Source: Eutreptiella sp. 'Long Island Sound 2002'
Taxonomy: Eukaryota > Euglenozoa > Euglenophyceae > Eutreptiales > Eutreptiaceae
Length of the DNA stretch: 64,000 nucleotides
Assembly: GCA_964036045.1 (NCBI GenBank)
Contig: OZ038389.1
Coordinates: 42,090,119 to 42,154,118, forward strand
Reading direction: 5' to 3'
Part shown: piece after piece, positions 19,255-30,119 of the stretch
Layout of the letters: each line of letters begins with the position of its first letter
Position numbering within the stretch: position 1 is the stretch's first letter
Notes under the pieces: model-generated
Seen by the model: only the letters and a program-made list of their open reading frames with translations
Database searches by the model: none
What the model was told of the DNA's origin: nothing
Position numbers and translations under genes: made by a program

Positions 19255-19770
19255 ATCTTTACTTTAGATACGAAATCGGTTTTTTAGATGTGCTAACATT
19301 GAAGAGAAGTGCTAAAATTTAAGTCAAATCAGCTAAAAAAAATGAGCAATGACATCCAAAAAAAAATGAGCAAAAACAGCAAACAAACAAAATTTTTCAC
19401 ATCCGAAAAACTAGATTCTCTACAAAAAAAAGATTCCAACAAAACCAAAAACAAAAAAAAATCGTTCGCATGTTCAAAAGCATCAAAATTTCAGAATCAT
19501 ATTTTTGGATGGCCATCTAAAAATACGAATTTGTCTGGAACCACAAGAACGCAAAGCCGGGGCAGGGGAGGGGGGGGGGGGCAGAAATGCAGCTCCTAGG
19601 GGCACCCCACCAGATAAATCACCCACATTCCTCAGCAAACCCACAACAACAAAGCACAACAGCAAAGAATAGCAAAGAATACCATCTGATGCCATATTGC
19701 AGGTGGCTGAGCACTTTCAGAGTTTGCTATTGTGGTACGCATTACATCAGGTGAAGATGATCTTGTTAAA
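19255..19770 (-). repeat. Inverted paralogue of the GP1 insertion region, containing the empty site
   Basis: On the minus strand this matches 3360-3536 followed directly by 4314-4670. At 19596-19598 the single TAG (CTA on plus) sits between GGTGGGGTGCCCC and GAGCTGCATTTCTGCC, where the other copy has TAG-GP1-TAG. It therefore shows GP1 insertion with 3-bp duplication and no loss of host sequence. Confidence 0.85.
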
Positions 19771-20043
19771 GTTTGGGTCCAAATAATCCATGTAAAATAG
19801 TTTCTCAATGAATCCAAAATGCACAATCAAATCAGGGCACAATCAAGACAGGATTCTTCACAGTACAAAAACACCAATTTGTGTATGTGATACAAGGGAT
19901 GGACAATAGTACTATCAAAACATGTTTCTGACATTGCAAAATAAATTATAAATCATTGCAAAACATGCTTTTTCAGTGACTCTGTAATTCTGAAATAGCA
20001 ACATAGAAATGGAGTTACTGCTTTTTGGAAAACGGCCACAGAG

Positions 20044-20108
20044 TTCCGCGAATCAAACCGGTAATTCACCAGATGTGAATCTAGTGATCTACCATTAGAA
20101 TAGTATAA
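20044..20108 (-). other. tRNA-like hairpin 3' of the copia RNase H remnant
   Basis: On the minus strand an 8-bp stem (TCACTAGA / TCTGGTGA) is followed by a box B-like GGTTTGATTC and preceded by TCTAATGGTAGA, which could form a D-arm. The anticodon-like loop has six bases and the T-stem does not pair well. It could be a tRNA-derived fragment, possibly related to primer or terminal sequences of the adjacent retroelement. Confidence 0.25.
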
Positions 20109-20126
20109 GCTTTTGACCGATAAACA

Positions 20127-20760
20127 TCACAGAACCTTATGTCTCAGAATGATTTTCCGAAACATTCGTCTCTTCTTTTTTCTGGATATTTTGTAGTTGT
20201 TGCAGATTGCCAAAATTGGCAAATCATAATGTGATCTAAGATAGCGTGAAAAGCGGTAAGGCAGCAATGACTTTGCAATTGTGTCCACGAATTTATATTT
20301 GTAGTCTGCTTTTGTCAGTGCGTCACCCAGGTGCTCTTTGGTGGAAACCCACTCCAAATTGGAACCCTGACCGCATTTAATAGTATCGCGGATCACTACC
20401 AGTTCAATCAAAAGACGTTTCTCTGAGACCGTCTTTTGTAAGTAGATGTGATCATATAGTGGAGCACAGTCTGTTCTCAGAGTAGGAAGTATAAGCATTC
20501 CGGCGATCTCGCATATTACGCATGAAAAAAGTGTCGTCCACATAGGCAGAACCTGCAAACGTGGATTTAACGACTCAGAGTGTTGCTGCGCCGAATTATA
20601 GCACAAAATAATGCGTGTTTTCCTTCACAGCCGGACGCCAGTGTCCAAATCCAACCACCAATGGTCTTACCATCCTCACCATTGCCCCATGAGGCATCGT
20701 GGTACCCTATCATCCTCACTTGGCCTTGCAGCTAGGATAACACGGTCACAATGGATGCTT
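20127..20760 (-). pseudogene. Ty1/copia RNase H remnant (element A)
   Basis: Reading on the minus strand from about 20750: GYHDASWGNGEDGKTIGGW (RNase H start, catalytic D in 'DASW'), then a frameshift near 20590-20620 (the first frame ends SNTLSR-stop). The second frame then gives RLLIELVVIRDTIKCG, EWVSTKEHLGDALTK and a trailing region. 'W-V-x-T-K-x-x-L-x-D-x-L-T-K' is the hallmark C-terminal RNase H motif of copia polyproteins. At least one frameshift is needed to join the parts, so the element is dead. Confidence 0.85.
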
Positions 20761-20845
20761 TGTTCGCATGCAGAGCATCGATGACTGTTGGTTTATTGGA
20801 TTTTTGAGAAAGGGGACGCACTCAGTGTGTGAAATCTAGACGTGT

Positions 20846-21290
20846 CTAACCTGCGCACCATGAGAGAGCTCTGATCAAACCATGAAAAGCTTTCTTCTCC
20901 CTGGTATCCGGTGCTCTTGTTTGCTCACTATCGTTGTTTAGTTTGATTTCAGGCACGTCAGTAATATACTTTTCTTGATCCAGTGTTATTTCAATCATAT
21001 TCAGTTGTACACCATAGTAAACATACTCTTCTCTCTTTTCAAACCCCACCAGAGCAACATTCACCAAGGCGAGGAGAACACGTTCAAGAAAGAATGAGTC
21101 ACCAGCAACACCGATATCGTCGCCATTAGCAACGGCCAACCGCGTAAACAAGCGCTGTGGTAAGCCCGGCCCGCCCACCCGCGACAAGACCCGGCGGGAA
21201 AGTGCTCGTGGTGGTGGTATACGTGGTGACGAGCAGTAGTGGAGGCAGTAGCATATATACCATTGTACCATCTCGCTTGACACCATTCAA
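20846..21290 (-). pseudogene. Ty1/copia reverse-transcriptase C-terminal remnant (element A)
   Basis: The minus-strand frame includes YYGVQLNMIEITLDQEKYI, LNNDSEQTRAPDTREKKAFH and GLIRALSWCAG. In copia elements this is the RT thumb/connection: '(Y)xGxxI...dgxixLdQxxYi ... PLxxxExxxxRsxIGxLxWLA'. The catalytic YVDD region is not recognised; the preceding reading (ANGDDIGVAGDSFFLERVLLA) is a distant match at best. It is in the same orientation as the 20127-20760 RNase H, with about 90 nt of damaged sequence between. Confidence 0.75.
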
Positions 21291-21299
21291 TAGACCTAC

Positions 21300-21744
21300 G
21301 TCCTATTCTCTGACAATACCTAATCAGCACAATTGACGGATAAATATACTCGGTTCATAAGTCTCGTTCATGGTATGTACCTAATGCTAAGTGACACCTT
21401 GTTTAATGAATGGATTTCAGTGCATATTTCATGCTATTATCACATCAACAAAATTGTGCGGCACCAAGAATATCAATGCATGCTACACTAGCTATGCACA
21501 ACGTCTCCTTTTGCCTCTTAGCAATCAAGTAAAAAAGAAAAAATCAGAACAAGAAAATAACACATCGAGCAACAGTAGTTTACCTATTTTACACAAAGCA
21601 AAAGCAAAGAAAAAAAAAGACAAAAAAATAAAGGATAACCCAATTGATGTCATTAGCTTTGTGACTAGGCTTGGGAAGGACTCGCTATGCTCCTCCTTCC
21701 CAAGCCTACAAAGGCCGAAAGTATCAGAAGTTTTGCTGCGTACC
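21300..21744. other. No recognised gene
   Basis: A/T-rich with a Lys-rich frame at 21535-21650. GACTCGCTATGCTCC is followed by an inverted CTTGGGAAGGA/TCCTTCCCAAG pair at 21670-21705. Confidence 0.35.
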
Positions 21745-22500
21745 AACAAGTACACGTTTTATTACGCTGATTTTAGTTGAAAACCATGATTTAAAAACCC
21801 GATTTTCAGGCAAAATGAGTTCAAGGTGGCCTATAACCTGTCCCCATATCTCGTTACAATACCTCTTCACCTTTCAAACGAGCCCAACGGTTCGTTCCAA
21901 CTCAACGGTATGATGGAGAACGACCTCCGACAAATGGGACCATGACCTCCAATTTGCTCTTTTTCACCAAAATGCAAAACCCCCATTGCTTATAACTCCG
22001 GGCCAACGGGGCTTGAATGGGCAAACAATTGATCTTTTGCATTCTTCTAGGTCCAAATAACTCCATTATGCTTGGTTGAGGACTTGGTTACCTATGTGCT
22101 TCCAACCTGACTACGTGCCGACGGGTACACGTTTTGACGTGGCAGGGTATGCACAACATACACCTGATTTTACCTAAAAATGACCACCAAAGATGCAATT
22201 TTTGCCAGAAATGGGTGTGAGACGGCCTGTTGCGGGTCCTATTATCCTTTTAGGACATGTTCTCAGCTTTCCAACGAGCCCAACACTTTGTTCTAACTCC
22301 ACGGTATGTTAGAGAACGAGCTCCGACGAATGGACCCACAAACCGAAAATGTCCATTTTTGACTAAAATGCGAAACCCCCGGCTGATATATCTAGGGGCC
22401 ATTGGGGGTACACCGGGCAAACTAATGGCCTTTCCCCTCCTTCTAGGTCCAAACTACTCAAATATGCTTGGTTGAAGTCCCAATAAAGCATGTGGATGCA
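21745..22500 (+). repeat. Diverged ~385-bp tandem duplication
   Basis: Copies at about 21745-22125 and 22126-22500 share ordered landmarks: ACACGTTTT, CTGATTTTA, TTTCAAACGAGCCCAAC / TTTCCAACGAGCCCAAC, CACGGTATG, GAGAACGA, AAAATGC(A/G)AAACCCCC, and TTCTAGGTCCAAA(T/C)AACT-like ends. Sequence identity is moderate, so this is an old satellite-like repeat. Confidence 0.7.
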
Positions 22501-23726
22501 ACCGGAACTCCGGGGGGGAGACCCATGATTTTGGTACGCAGGTGTTGTGACAGCACCCAAAAACACAGCTTAAAAAGCACGTATCTTTGAGTTTTCGCCC
22601 CCATGTGCTCTCTATAGAGGCCATAGGGACGTAACATTGCTTATACCCGTTCCATTGGACCCATACGGGACTAGTTTGCACAAAGGTTGAATCCCTAGGC
22701 CGGGATATAGCACTTTGACAAGGCTGTACAATGGAGACAGCAACCTTATCTAAGTACTGTTTTTTTCTACCTTTTGTACCCTCTTTCTAGGCATCAAGAG
22801 GAGGCTAGAGGGATCACCCTTGGGCATTTTCACATCATTTGGGTGCAAATGAACTTGGATTGTCACTTGGTTCGTTGCTAGACCCTCGTGGTTTCGCTAC
22901 AACAGGCCTACGAAACAGGCCAAAACGGCCAAACTGAGCCCACTGTATAAAAACTTGAAAAAATCATATCTTTGTCCTACCGGCTCAAATTTTGATAAAC
23001 CGAAAGCCAAATCTGGGTAGTTTTTGACGCTGAACACGAATATTGAGTCAAAACCTCGGCGTCTAACAGCCTGCTGGCGGAAATCGACGATCGGTGTTGC
23101 GAAACAGTGATTCGTGCAGCTTTGCGAAACACCGATTTTACAGCATTATTCGGGCTTTAAAACCCTTCACATTCATGGTCTTAAATCGAATTTTCGTCAA
23201 CTCTAGCTAGGTGCTGAGTTCAACAGGACAAATCACGGCGACAACCACTGGTCACGCGTGCGCGCCGATTTTTGACCAGAATTCCGGATTCTGGCCAGTG
23301 AAAAAAAAGTCCCGTATACAACCTTGTAGGGCCCGTCCTGCCATCCACAAATGTGCCTTCGGTTCGTCCGGACCTTCGTCCGTTGTCACCATTACGGCAG
23401 GGCCAATCCGGCGGGATAATCACCGGGGTGAGCTTTACAGCTGAGCGTCGCAGGCGGCCGCGGAGGCCCCTCCCCCGCGGCCGGACAGCGAACGGCGGGC
23501 CTTGCGGCCCAGGGGCAACTAGAATCATCAGCAAACACATATATCGCCAGATCAAAAGCGTCGCGGTTTGCCTACCGCAATAGAGTGCCCTCTAGTGTGC
23601 GCATGTGAACTCTGGTTCTTTGCCATGTGCCCTACGTTGCAGGGATCCATTGTATCATATGCTGGGGTCGCACATTGTCCCAAACATAGTCTTGAGTACT
23701 CTTTGAACTTGTAGAGTCAGTCAAAT
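22501..23726. other. No recognised gene
   Basis: A/T-rich followed by a G/C-rich island (23440-23520, with GGCGGCCGCGGAGGCC). The string CGCCAGATCAAAAGCG at 23545 recurs as CGCCGGATCAAAAGGG at 23790, a short direct repeat beside the copia remnant; it could be a trace of element termini, but no LTR pair was found. Confidence 0.35.
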
Positions 23727-23788
23727 ATATACAAAAATATATAAATATATATGAGATATACATATATATGTGTGTGTGTGTGTGTGTA
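23727..23788 (+). repeat. (AT)n/(TG)n microsatellite
   Basis: Alternating AT-rich units lead into TGTGTGTGTGTGTGTGTG. It interrupts the downstream end of the copia RT remnant. Confidence 0.95.
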
Positions 23789-23789
23789 T

Positions 23790-24050
23790 CGCCGGATCAA
23801 AAGGGACAGATCGAGCTCCCAACAATAACAACGCGGCGTGTAGAGCATGATACCGGTGAAGCGGCACATCAACCAGGCCACGCACAGCTTTGCGTAGATG
23901 TAATAGTTTATTTGGAAGATCCAACCCTAGTGGTGGTTTCGCAAACACATCGCGATCAAGTTCCCCACACTGCAGGAGCGCCGTGGAACTATCGATGGCA
24001 TCATGTGCCCAACCCTTGCATGCCGCCACATTCAATAGCACTCTTAATTA
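23790..24050 (-). pseudogene. Ty1/copia reverse-transcriptase remnant (element B)
   Basis: The minus-strand frame contains DSSTALLQCGELDRDVFAKP, PNKLLHLRKAVRGLVDVPLH and RYHALHAALLLLGARSVPFDPAI. In copia RT this is the segment 'DvxTAFLxGxLdxxVyxxxP ... xWkLxKalYGLxdAprxWyxxl...L...Gf..s..DpxlF'. The reading is continuous for about 85 codons, then runs into the microsatellite, so the catalytic YxDD is lost. Orientation matches the integrase pieces at higher coordinates. Confidence 0.8.
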
Positions 24051-24571
24051 AGACTTGGAGCAGGTCGGCGAAAACCTCACTAACACCACACTCTTGAAAG
24101 CCACGTACAACTCATCGAGCCCTAGGCCGAATAGAGCCATCATGAAGCACCGTGTCCACAAGTACCCAACAATGTGTAATGAAGCGCTGCCCCACATCGC
24201 AGACAATGTCATACACCCCACAAGCAGCCCACGATGCTAGCTCTTTTTGCTTCGCGAGAAACTGCCAAAGTCGCACTGCTTTGTGGCCTATGTGTGGATC
24301 ATGTTGCCCTTCGCCGTAGCTAGTATGTGAACTTGGCGGCTTCGGAAGTTGCGCAATGTGTGTTATTGTCGTATCGGTATGCGGTGAAGCACTCGGCGCA
24401 CTGAGGTTTGCGTGAAGTGGACACTAAACATGCGGAATCGCTTGATTACAAGGGCCCAAGAGCGTGTCATCATAGGATCCCGGCCCAGCTCGTTAGCTGG
24501 CACATGACTTATCAACACCTCAACCTCGCTTCTCGAGGGCACTCGACCACCCACTTCGTTGCCATGCAGCA

Positions 24572-24970
24572 TCACTCCACGGCCTCGTCCACGACCACGA
24601 GGTCTTCAACATCCACTGTCCGTGCCTCTTCGTCCTTTTCAAGTACATCTCCCAGAACAGAGGAAGCAGGACAACAATGCAACAACGGCAAACGCCACAC
24701 ACTGCCGCCATGATGCCGGACAACAAAATAGCCATCCGCACCAATGACCACCGCCGAACCATGCCAGGTGTCTAGCCCTTTCTCCAGAGATTCATAGTAG
24801 AAAATCTTATCACCCACGGATAACACAACATCACGATTCTTTGACGGCCGGTGCCTCTCTGTCAACGAAATGTTCGCCTTGATGTCTGCCGCATAAAACT
24901 TGTCACATGCCTTGTAAAATAGCATCAAGAAACCGCACCACGTGTTGCTCCACGTGGTCAGATAGTACAC
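24572..24970 (-). pseudogene. Copia integrase C-terminal SH3-like domain (element B)
   Basis: The minus-strand frame gives LTERHRPSKNRDVVLSVGDK, IFYYESLEKGLDTWHGSAVV, IGADGYFVVRHHGGSVWRL, then an acidic linker. This is the post-integrase beta-barrel found in many protist and animal copia elements ('GDxVfYxxxxx...WxGPaxVigxdGxxvxVrhGGxxxRvhxxxl'). It is open for 132 codons. Confidence 0.75.
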
Positions 24971-25000
24971 CAGTAGCGGAAAACGCTAGCAGGTTAGCGG

Positions 25001-25656
25001 TCATAAAGTCTCGCCACTGCGCAAACACTCCATACACCATCTATTGGGGCGAGAAACCGCGATCAGCCACCGGCTGGAAATTGGCCGCCATACACACAAC
25101 ACCGCACGCGTCTTGAGCAGGAGGCCCATCACCCACCTCGAGCAAAAGCTCCACAGTATGACGCAATTGATAATGGTGTCGTTCCTGGCCTCCCGTAGAC
25201 CAGTGCGAACCGCCAAGTGCCAATGCAGTGTCACACCATAGCGACCGGCAAACTGGCGGAAGAGGTCATTGTCAAACTCATTGCCAAGGTCTATGAACAA
25301 GATGACTGGCGGCATTTGACACCTACGAGTGCAGAAGGAAGTGACACCCGTCTTGCGCCGTCTTGCTCGGCAGAGCATCACAATGTCTCGGACGTGTGAA
25401 TGGACAAATGACATGTAGCACAGAACAACACGTAGATACCAAATGTGAGCGCCAACCTCATACTGAAAGTGGAGCTCCTAGGCAACACCACCATTGGTCG
25501 ATTGGGCGCCCACCTTCCCTTCTCCCAGGTATCACACTTCAAATCCTTGATCACCGCATCAAGAACTGCCGAATCACGATCAAGGGAACGCCTGTTTGAG
25601 CTGCCAAACCCACATGGGACCTTGCGATGCAAAGCCATTAATTCACGCGCCACCAC
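25001..25656 (-). pseudogene. Copia pre-integrase zinc finger and integrase core (element B), frameshifted
   Basis: At 25656-25378 the minus strand gives CDTWEKGRWAPNRPMVVLPR followed by SSTF, the end of the GAG-pre-integrase zinc region (usually CxxCxxxK...RP). At 25414-25001 another frame gives CQMPPVILFIDLGNEFDN, then DLFRQFAGRYGVTLHWHLA. This is the integrase 'TDNGxEFxnxxFxxfxxxxGI' strand; the second Asp is DLGNEF, and expected downstream SPxxNGxxExxN is replaced by TGLREARNDTIINC through frame slips. Order and orientation agree with the RT and SH3-like remnants, so 23790-25656 is one dead element. Confidence 0.75.
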
Positions 25657-25660
25657 GTTT

Positions 25661-26351
25661 TGGTCCCCCAGGCCTCCTTGGTGTGGTCGGCAGGCACGTG
25701 TGCTGAGCTATACTATGCAGATCACGTCCTTCCAGGCATTGCATCATAGTCATCAACCAAGACACATGTTCCAGAGATCTAAATAGTCCAATCGGCGCAA
25801 TGATTCAAAGAGGCAATGATTGGCAAATGCCCGTATCACATTTAATACTGCCAATGATGCATCGTTGTGTTAAATGTCAGTGTTTATAATTACGGTTCTT
25901 GTTTTGTGCAATGTTCCCCTCTTTGTTGTGTTTTGAAACTTTCAGACTTCTCGGAAGTGGATCACAGTCAAGGAGCTATGATTGCTGTGCTGTAGTGCCG
26001 GTGTTCAGTCTCTGTTATGGATCTTGCAAACAATTGTGGAATTCGGGAAAATATATACAAAGCAAGGCAGTTTTACGTGGTGAGACACCTTCCCTGAAGG
26101 AAACGGCTGATCACTTGGTAGCAGCGCAAATGCATCAATAGCAGGGACCGTCCGGCGCGCATCACAAGGTGATCCTGTGGACTGGCAAGCACACAGCGCG
26201 GTTACAGTATGAGCCACCACACGGCCAAAACATTATTGCGCTGGACGTTGTCAAATCCCCAAAGAGAATCCCACGGCCAGTTCCGGATCTCCACAACATT
26301 GAAGGCGCAGCACGTTGTCTAAATTTGACCCGTGAACACTTCCGTTGCTAG
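25661..26351. other. No recognised gene
   Basis: This is where the copia gag or LTR would be expected on the minus strand, but no CCHC knuckle or LTR pair is recognisable. Confidence 0.3.
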
Positions 26352-28510
26352 GTGACGCGTGAGCGTTTGGTGGATAGCGATGGACTCCACGAGTGGGTGC
26401 AGTTCCAAGCGGCGCCGGCGCACAGAGTGCAAGGACTCACGAAGCGGCTGAAGAGCCATCAAGACAGTTTGCTCGAGATCCGGTGCCTGCTGCTGCAGCT
26501 GTTTGAATGGAATGCAACAAACACTGCCTGGGGACGAGCACATCATGGGAAATATGCAAGGCCACTGTGCGAATCTCAGTGAGCTGTGTGGAACAATCGC
26601 AAGTATCACCGCTACTACAAAGTCTTTGCACCAACGAATGACTGCGGTGGCCACGGCGTTCAGTGGCCTTAGCACAGACTTCTACGGCAAGTTTCTCAAG
26701 AGATACAACAGCTGTGTGGACTCTTTACGAACGCTGTGGGCCAGTTCAACGAGCAGCGGTTTCACGAGACGTTGCTTGCGCTCAATGCCTAGTGCATGTT
26801 CGGGAGGGTTCCCATGCATATCCCTTCTCCACACACACGCGCACACTCGCTCCTGCTGGTTCGCCTCACCAATACAAGGCAATGCATGGATGACATGCTA
26901 TCGCATGGTTTGGTATGGGGTGCTCGCGCCTAATCATCCGATGTGCCTAGTTGAAAGCAGGTTACCCCAAAATTGTATGATGGGATTCCTCCACATTTCC
27001 TTTAAGAGTGTGTCTTCTCCATGGCAATCTGATGGTACAAAAAAAGTAGGCACCACCAGACCCAGTTTCAAGCAAAAGAGGTGTTTTGCAAAGGCGTTGG
27101 GGTCTAGTGCATGTTCGGGAGGGTTCGGATGGATATCCCTTCTCCACACACGAGCGCGCGCTCCCTCGCCTCCGCTGGCCTCGCCAAGGCAAGGCAGGGC
27201 ATGGCTGACATGGTATGGTATTGCGTGGTATGGGGTGCTCGCGCCTAATCATCCGATGCGTCTAGCCGAAAGCAGGTTAATCCGAAATTGTATGATGGGA
27301 GTTTCCCACATTTTCCCTCAAAAGTGTGTGTTCTCCACGGCAATGCAATGGTACAAAAGTAAGTCGGCACCACCAGGCGCAATTTCGAGCAAAAGAGGTG
27401 TTTTTTGACGGCTTTGGGGCCTAGTGCATGTTCGGGAGGGTTCCCATGCATATTCCTTCTCCACACAGGTGCACGTGCTCGCTCCCATCGGCTCGCCTCG
27501 TTAAGGCAAGGCAAGGCAAGGCATGGCTGGCATGGTATGGCATGGTTTGGTCTGGGGTGCTCGCGCCTAATCATTCGAAGTGTCTAGTTGAAAGCACGTT
27601 ACTCCAAAATTGTATGATAGGATTTTCTCAGATTTTCCTCTAAAAGTGCGTGTTCTCCACGGCAATGCAATGGTACAAAAAAAAACGTAGGAACCACCGG
27701 ACTGAAATTTGTGCAAAAGAGGTGTTTTGTGATGGCTTTGGGGCCTATTGCATGGTCGCGGGGGTTTCGATGCATATCCCTTCTCCACACACGCGCGCAC
27801 GCTCACTCACCTCGGCTCGCCTCATCAAGGCAAGGCAAGGCATCGCTGGCATGGTATGGCATGGTTTGGTATAGGGTGCTCGCGCCTAATGCTTCAGTTC
27901 ACCACCTTAGGGACGCCATCAAGGGTGGGGAGCACAGAGCCACTCCAGTGGAGACCAACATCGTGCAAGAGACTGAGACTAAGCTGGAGGCCCTTTGATC
28001 TGCCGTGGACGTGTCCGTCCGGGCGCCCAAAGAGGCCATGGATGGCGAGATCAGCGGAGCTCTTAGGCGGGCGGCAAGTGCCTTACCTCACCCACACACA
28101 GCGATGCCTGCTGTAGCTGGTGCCAGAATCGGTTCGTGGCTCACAATGGAGAGATGGCCGATTTGTGCAACGGCGTGCAGCTTGTAGCCAAGACTGACAA
28201 GGTGGCAGCGCTGCGTCGCGCACACAAAGGGCTTCTTGAGGAACACACAACAGCTAAGCTACAACGTGTGCTCAAAGGGGACAAAATCGCTGCCCTATGC
28301 GAAGCTCTAAGTGACCCATGAGGGCGCTCTTCATTGCCGCCCACCATCGGTGGGCCACACGAGCTGAATGCGCAAGTATCGGAGATCGCGACCAGAGTCA
28401 CGACGCTGAAGGCCAAGGAGCATCACTCCATGGCAAAGGAGGATCTAGAGAGGTTGCACATACAGCAAAATCAATTGGTGACGGAACTCAACTTCCAAAA
28501 GGAGCGATAG
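26352..28510 (+). pseudogene. Broken coiled-coil gene, interrupted by a ~315-bp tandem repeat
   Basis: Helical coding-like segments occur before the array (LTKRLKSHQDSLLEIRCLLL; LSELCGTIASITATTKSLHQ; RMTAVATAFSGLSTDFYGKF) and after it (HHLRDAIKGGEHRATPVETN; then after an in-frame TGA, SAVDVSVRAPKEAMDGEISG; then VAALRRAHKGLLEEHTTAKL; then LNAQVSEIATRVTTLKAKEH and HSMAKEDLERLHIQQNQLV). Frames change at least four times and stops occur, so it is not intact. Composition suggests a Gag-like or structural coiled-coil protein, family unknown. The reading is opposite to the copia pol remnants, so it is probably a separate gene. Confidence 0.4.
26788..27892 (+). repeat. ~315-bp tandem repeat, 3.5 copies
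   Basis: Units start near 26788, 27102, 27420 and 27743 with CTAGTGCATGTTCGGGAGGG (last copy diverged) and end in GGTGTTTT. Each contains GCTCGCGCCTAAT. Identity is roughly 85-90%. The partial last unit ends at GCTCGCGCCTAAT and coding-like sequence resumes. Confidence 0.85.
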
Positions 28511-28879
28511 AATCGCAACCTGGATAGGCCTACCCGGTGACGGGTCTGGTGCAGGACTGATGTCCCCAAGCTTCATCACCGACGTGGAGTGCGGCCGCGC
28601 GGCTTTCTCAGTCTATGTTTATCCCTTGTTGCTCTCACCGGATCCATTTCCTACCCACGCCTGTCAGTTGTCAGTTAACAGGGACGTCCGCAATACCAAA
28701 GAGAGCTAGGGTCGAGAACGGACGGGAGCTGCGGTCCAGCACCGAACAGGGCAATCAGTTTGTTGCTTCTTTTCCACCGTGAGGGTCCTGAGCCCATACC
28801 TCACAGTCTCTGTCCTCTGTTGTAAAAAAAAAAAAGCAGCGAGTTCCAGATATGTGCTTCCTTGTCTTGACATGTTTTC

Positions 28880-29590
28880 TTTGCTAGATCCCAGTGCAGC
28901 GCACCTAATCCGGCCGCAACCACCGACTTTTGGTGGTTTCCAACCCTTAAAATTGCCCTAACCTAGACCCCCATACCTAGGCCTAGTGGGCTGCAGCAAG
29001 CTACAAGTGGTAGCCCAAAGAGGTGGCTGCCAAAATTGGTCAACAAGGTCCACCGGGTGCAAAAAAATGACTTTTTTCAAAAATCATCCTGGACCACATG
29101 GAATGCTCCAACAAACATGCTCTTGGCGCGTTTTGAGCTCGTGGTGGCCCGTTTTGAGCTTGTGGTGGCCCGTTTTGGCCCTCCTAAAATCCCAAAATGC
29201 CTCGAAAATGGGCTGTTTTGCAACCAAAAATGGGTCAAAAATGTATCAAAAATGTGTTTTTCCAAAGATACTTTTTGGACCATTTGGGGTGCACAAAAAA
29301 GTGGAATGAGCCCATTTTGAGCCCATGTTGAACAATTTTGGCCCCTCTCAAAGCCGAAAGGGCCTTGAAAATGGGCCAATTTGGGACCACAAATGGCTCA
29401 AAAACAGGTCAAAACCATGGTTTTCCAAAAATGATCCTAGTCCAGTTGTGGTGCCCAAACGGATGAATACGGCTCATTTTGAGCCCCTTTTGAGCCGCTC
29501 TCATCCACTTTCTAGTGCGTACCTCATTTGTCGATGAAGTCTCCTAGACCATGTTCCTTCCCCCACCAGCTCGGTCCCAATATTCAATCC
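28880..29590 (+). repeat. Long interspersed repeat R, copy 1 (3' part)
   Basis: Shares with 47020-47600 and 48140-48700 the order: CACCTAATCC(G/A)(G/C)CCGCAACCACC, TTTTGGTGGTTTCCA, AAATTGCCCTAACC, AGACCCC, GTGGGCTGC, AGCCCAAA, several GAGCTTGTGGTGGCCCGTTT units and CCCAAAATGCCT. It ends at CCACCAGCTCGGTCCCAATATTCA just before telomere-like DNA. Confidence 0.85.
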
Positions 29591-29668
29591 TGGTTAGGGT
29601 TAGGCTTAGGGTTGGGTGTGGGCAAGGGTTAGGGTCCCATCTCGGGTTAGGGTTAGGGTTAAGGTTAC
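29590..29668 (+). repeat. Degenerate interstitial telomere-like (TTAGGG)n
   Basis: GGTTAGGGTTAGG, then variants, then GGTTAGGGTTAGGGTTAAGG. It directly follows the conserved GGTCCCAATATTCA end of repeat R, as in two other places (46296, 47606). Confidence 0.85.
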
Positions 29669-29890
29669 AGTGAGGGTCAGGGGACTTTGGACATAACGGA
29701 ACACTTTTTTGCATTAAGGACCGCCCTGTGTGGGAAAGTCTTGAACGTGTTAGGGTTTCATTTATGAATCATTGCAATGACACATAAAAAGGAATGAAAA
29801 CAAACGAATCCCAGGGCCCTTGGATCCCAGGCAAATTTTTCCCTGTCATAGTTCCTGGATGCGGGAGAGGGTGGGAGTGAGGGGGGAAGG
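29669..29890. other. No recognised gene upstream of the PH-RING-RING gene
   Basis: Short A/T-rich interval; the promoter of the downstream gene could lie here or past the GA repeat. Confidence 0.3.

Positions 29891-29977
<87 letters not shown>
29891..29977 (+). repeat. (GA)n microsatellite
   Basis: About 43 dinucleotide copies, followed by a G-run. It lies about 140 bp upstream of the start codon chosen for the PH-RING-RING gene. Confidence 0.97.
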
Positions 29978-29979
<2 letters not shown>

Positions 29980-30119
29980 TGGGGGGGGGGGAGGCTGAGT
30001 CATGCCCAAAAGACTTGTCTGCGCAGTGGGGAAAGGGGGTGGGGTGTGTGCGGCAACCAGCTTCCATCACACGATTCACCCTCCGTCCTGTTGGCCCTCC
30101 TGCACAGTTCTGGGACCCC

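Noticed and set aside
29590-29668. True chromosome end
   Set aside because: The TTAGGG-like DNA is degenerate, short and internal, with genes on both sides.
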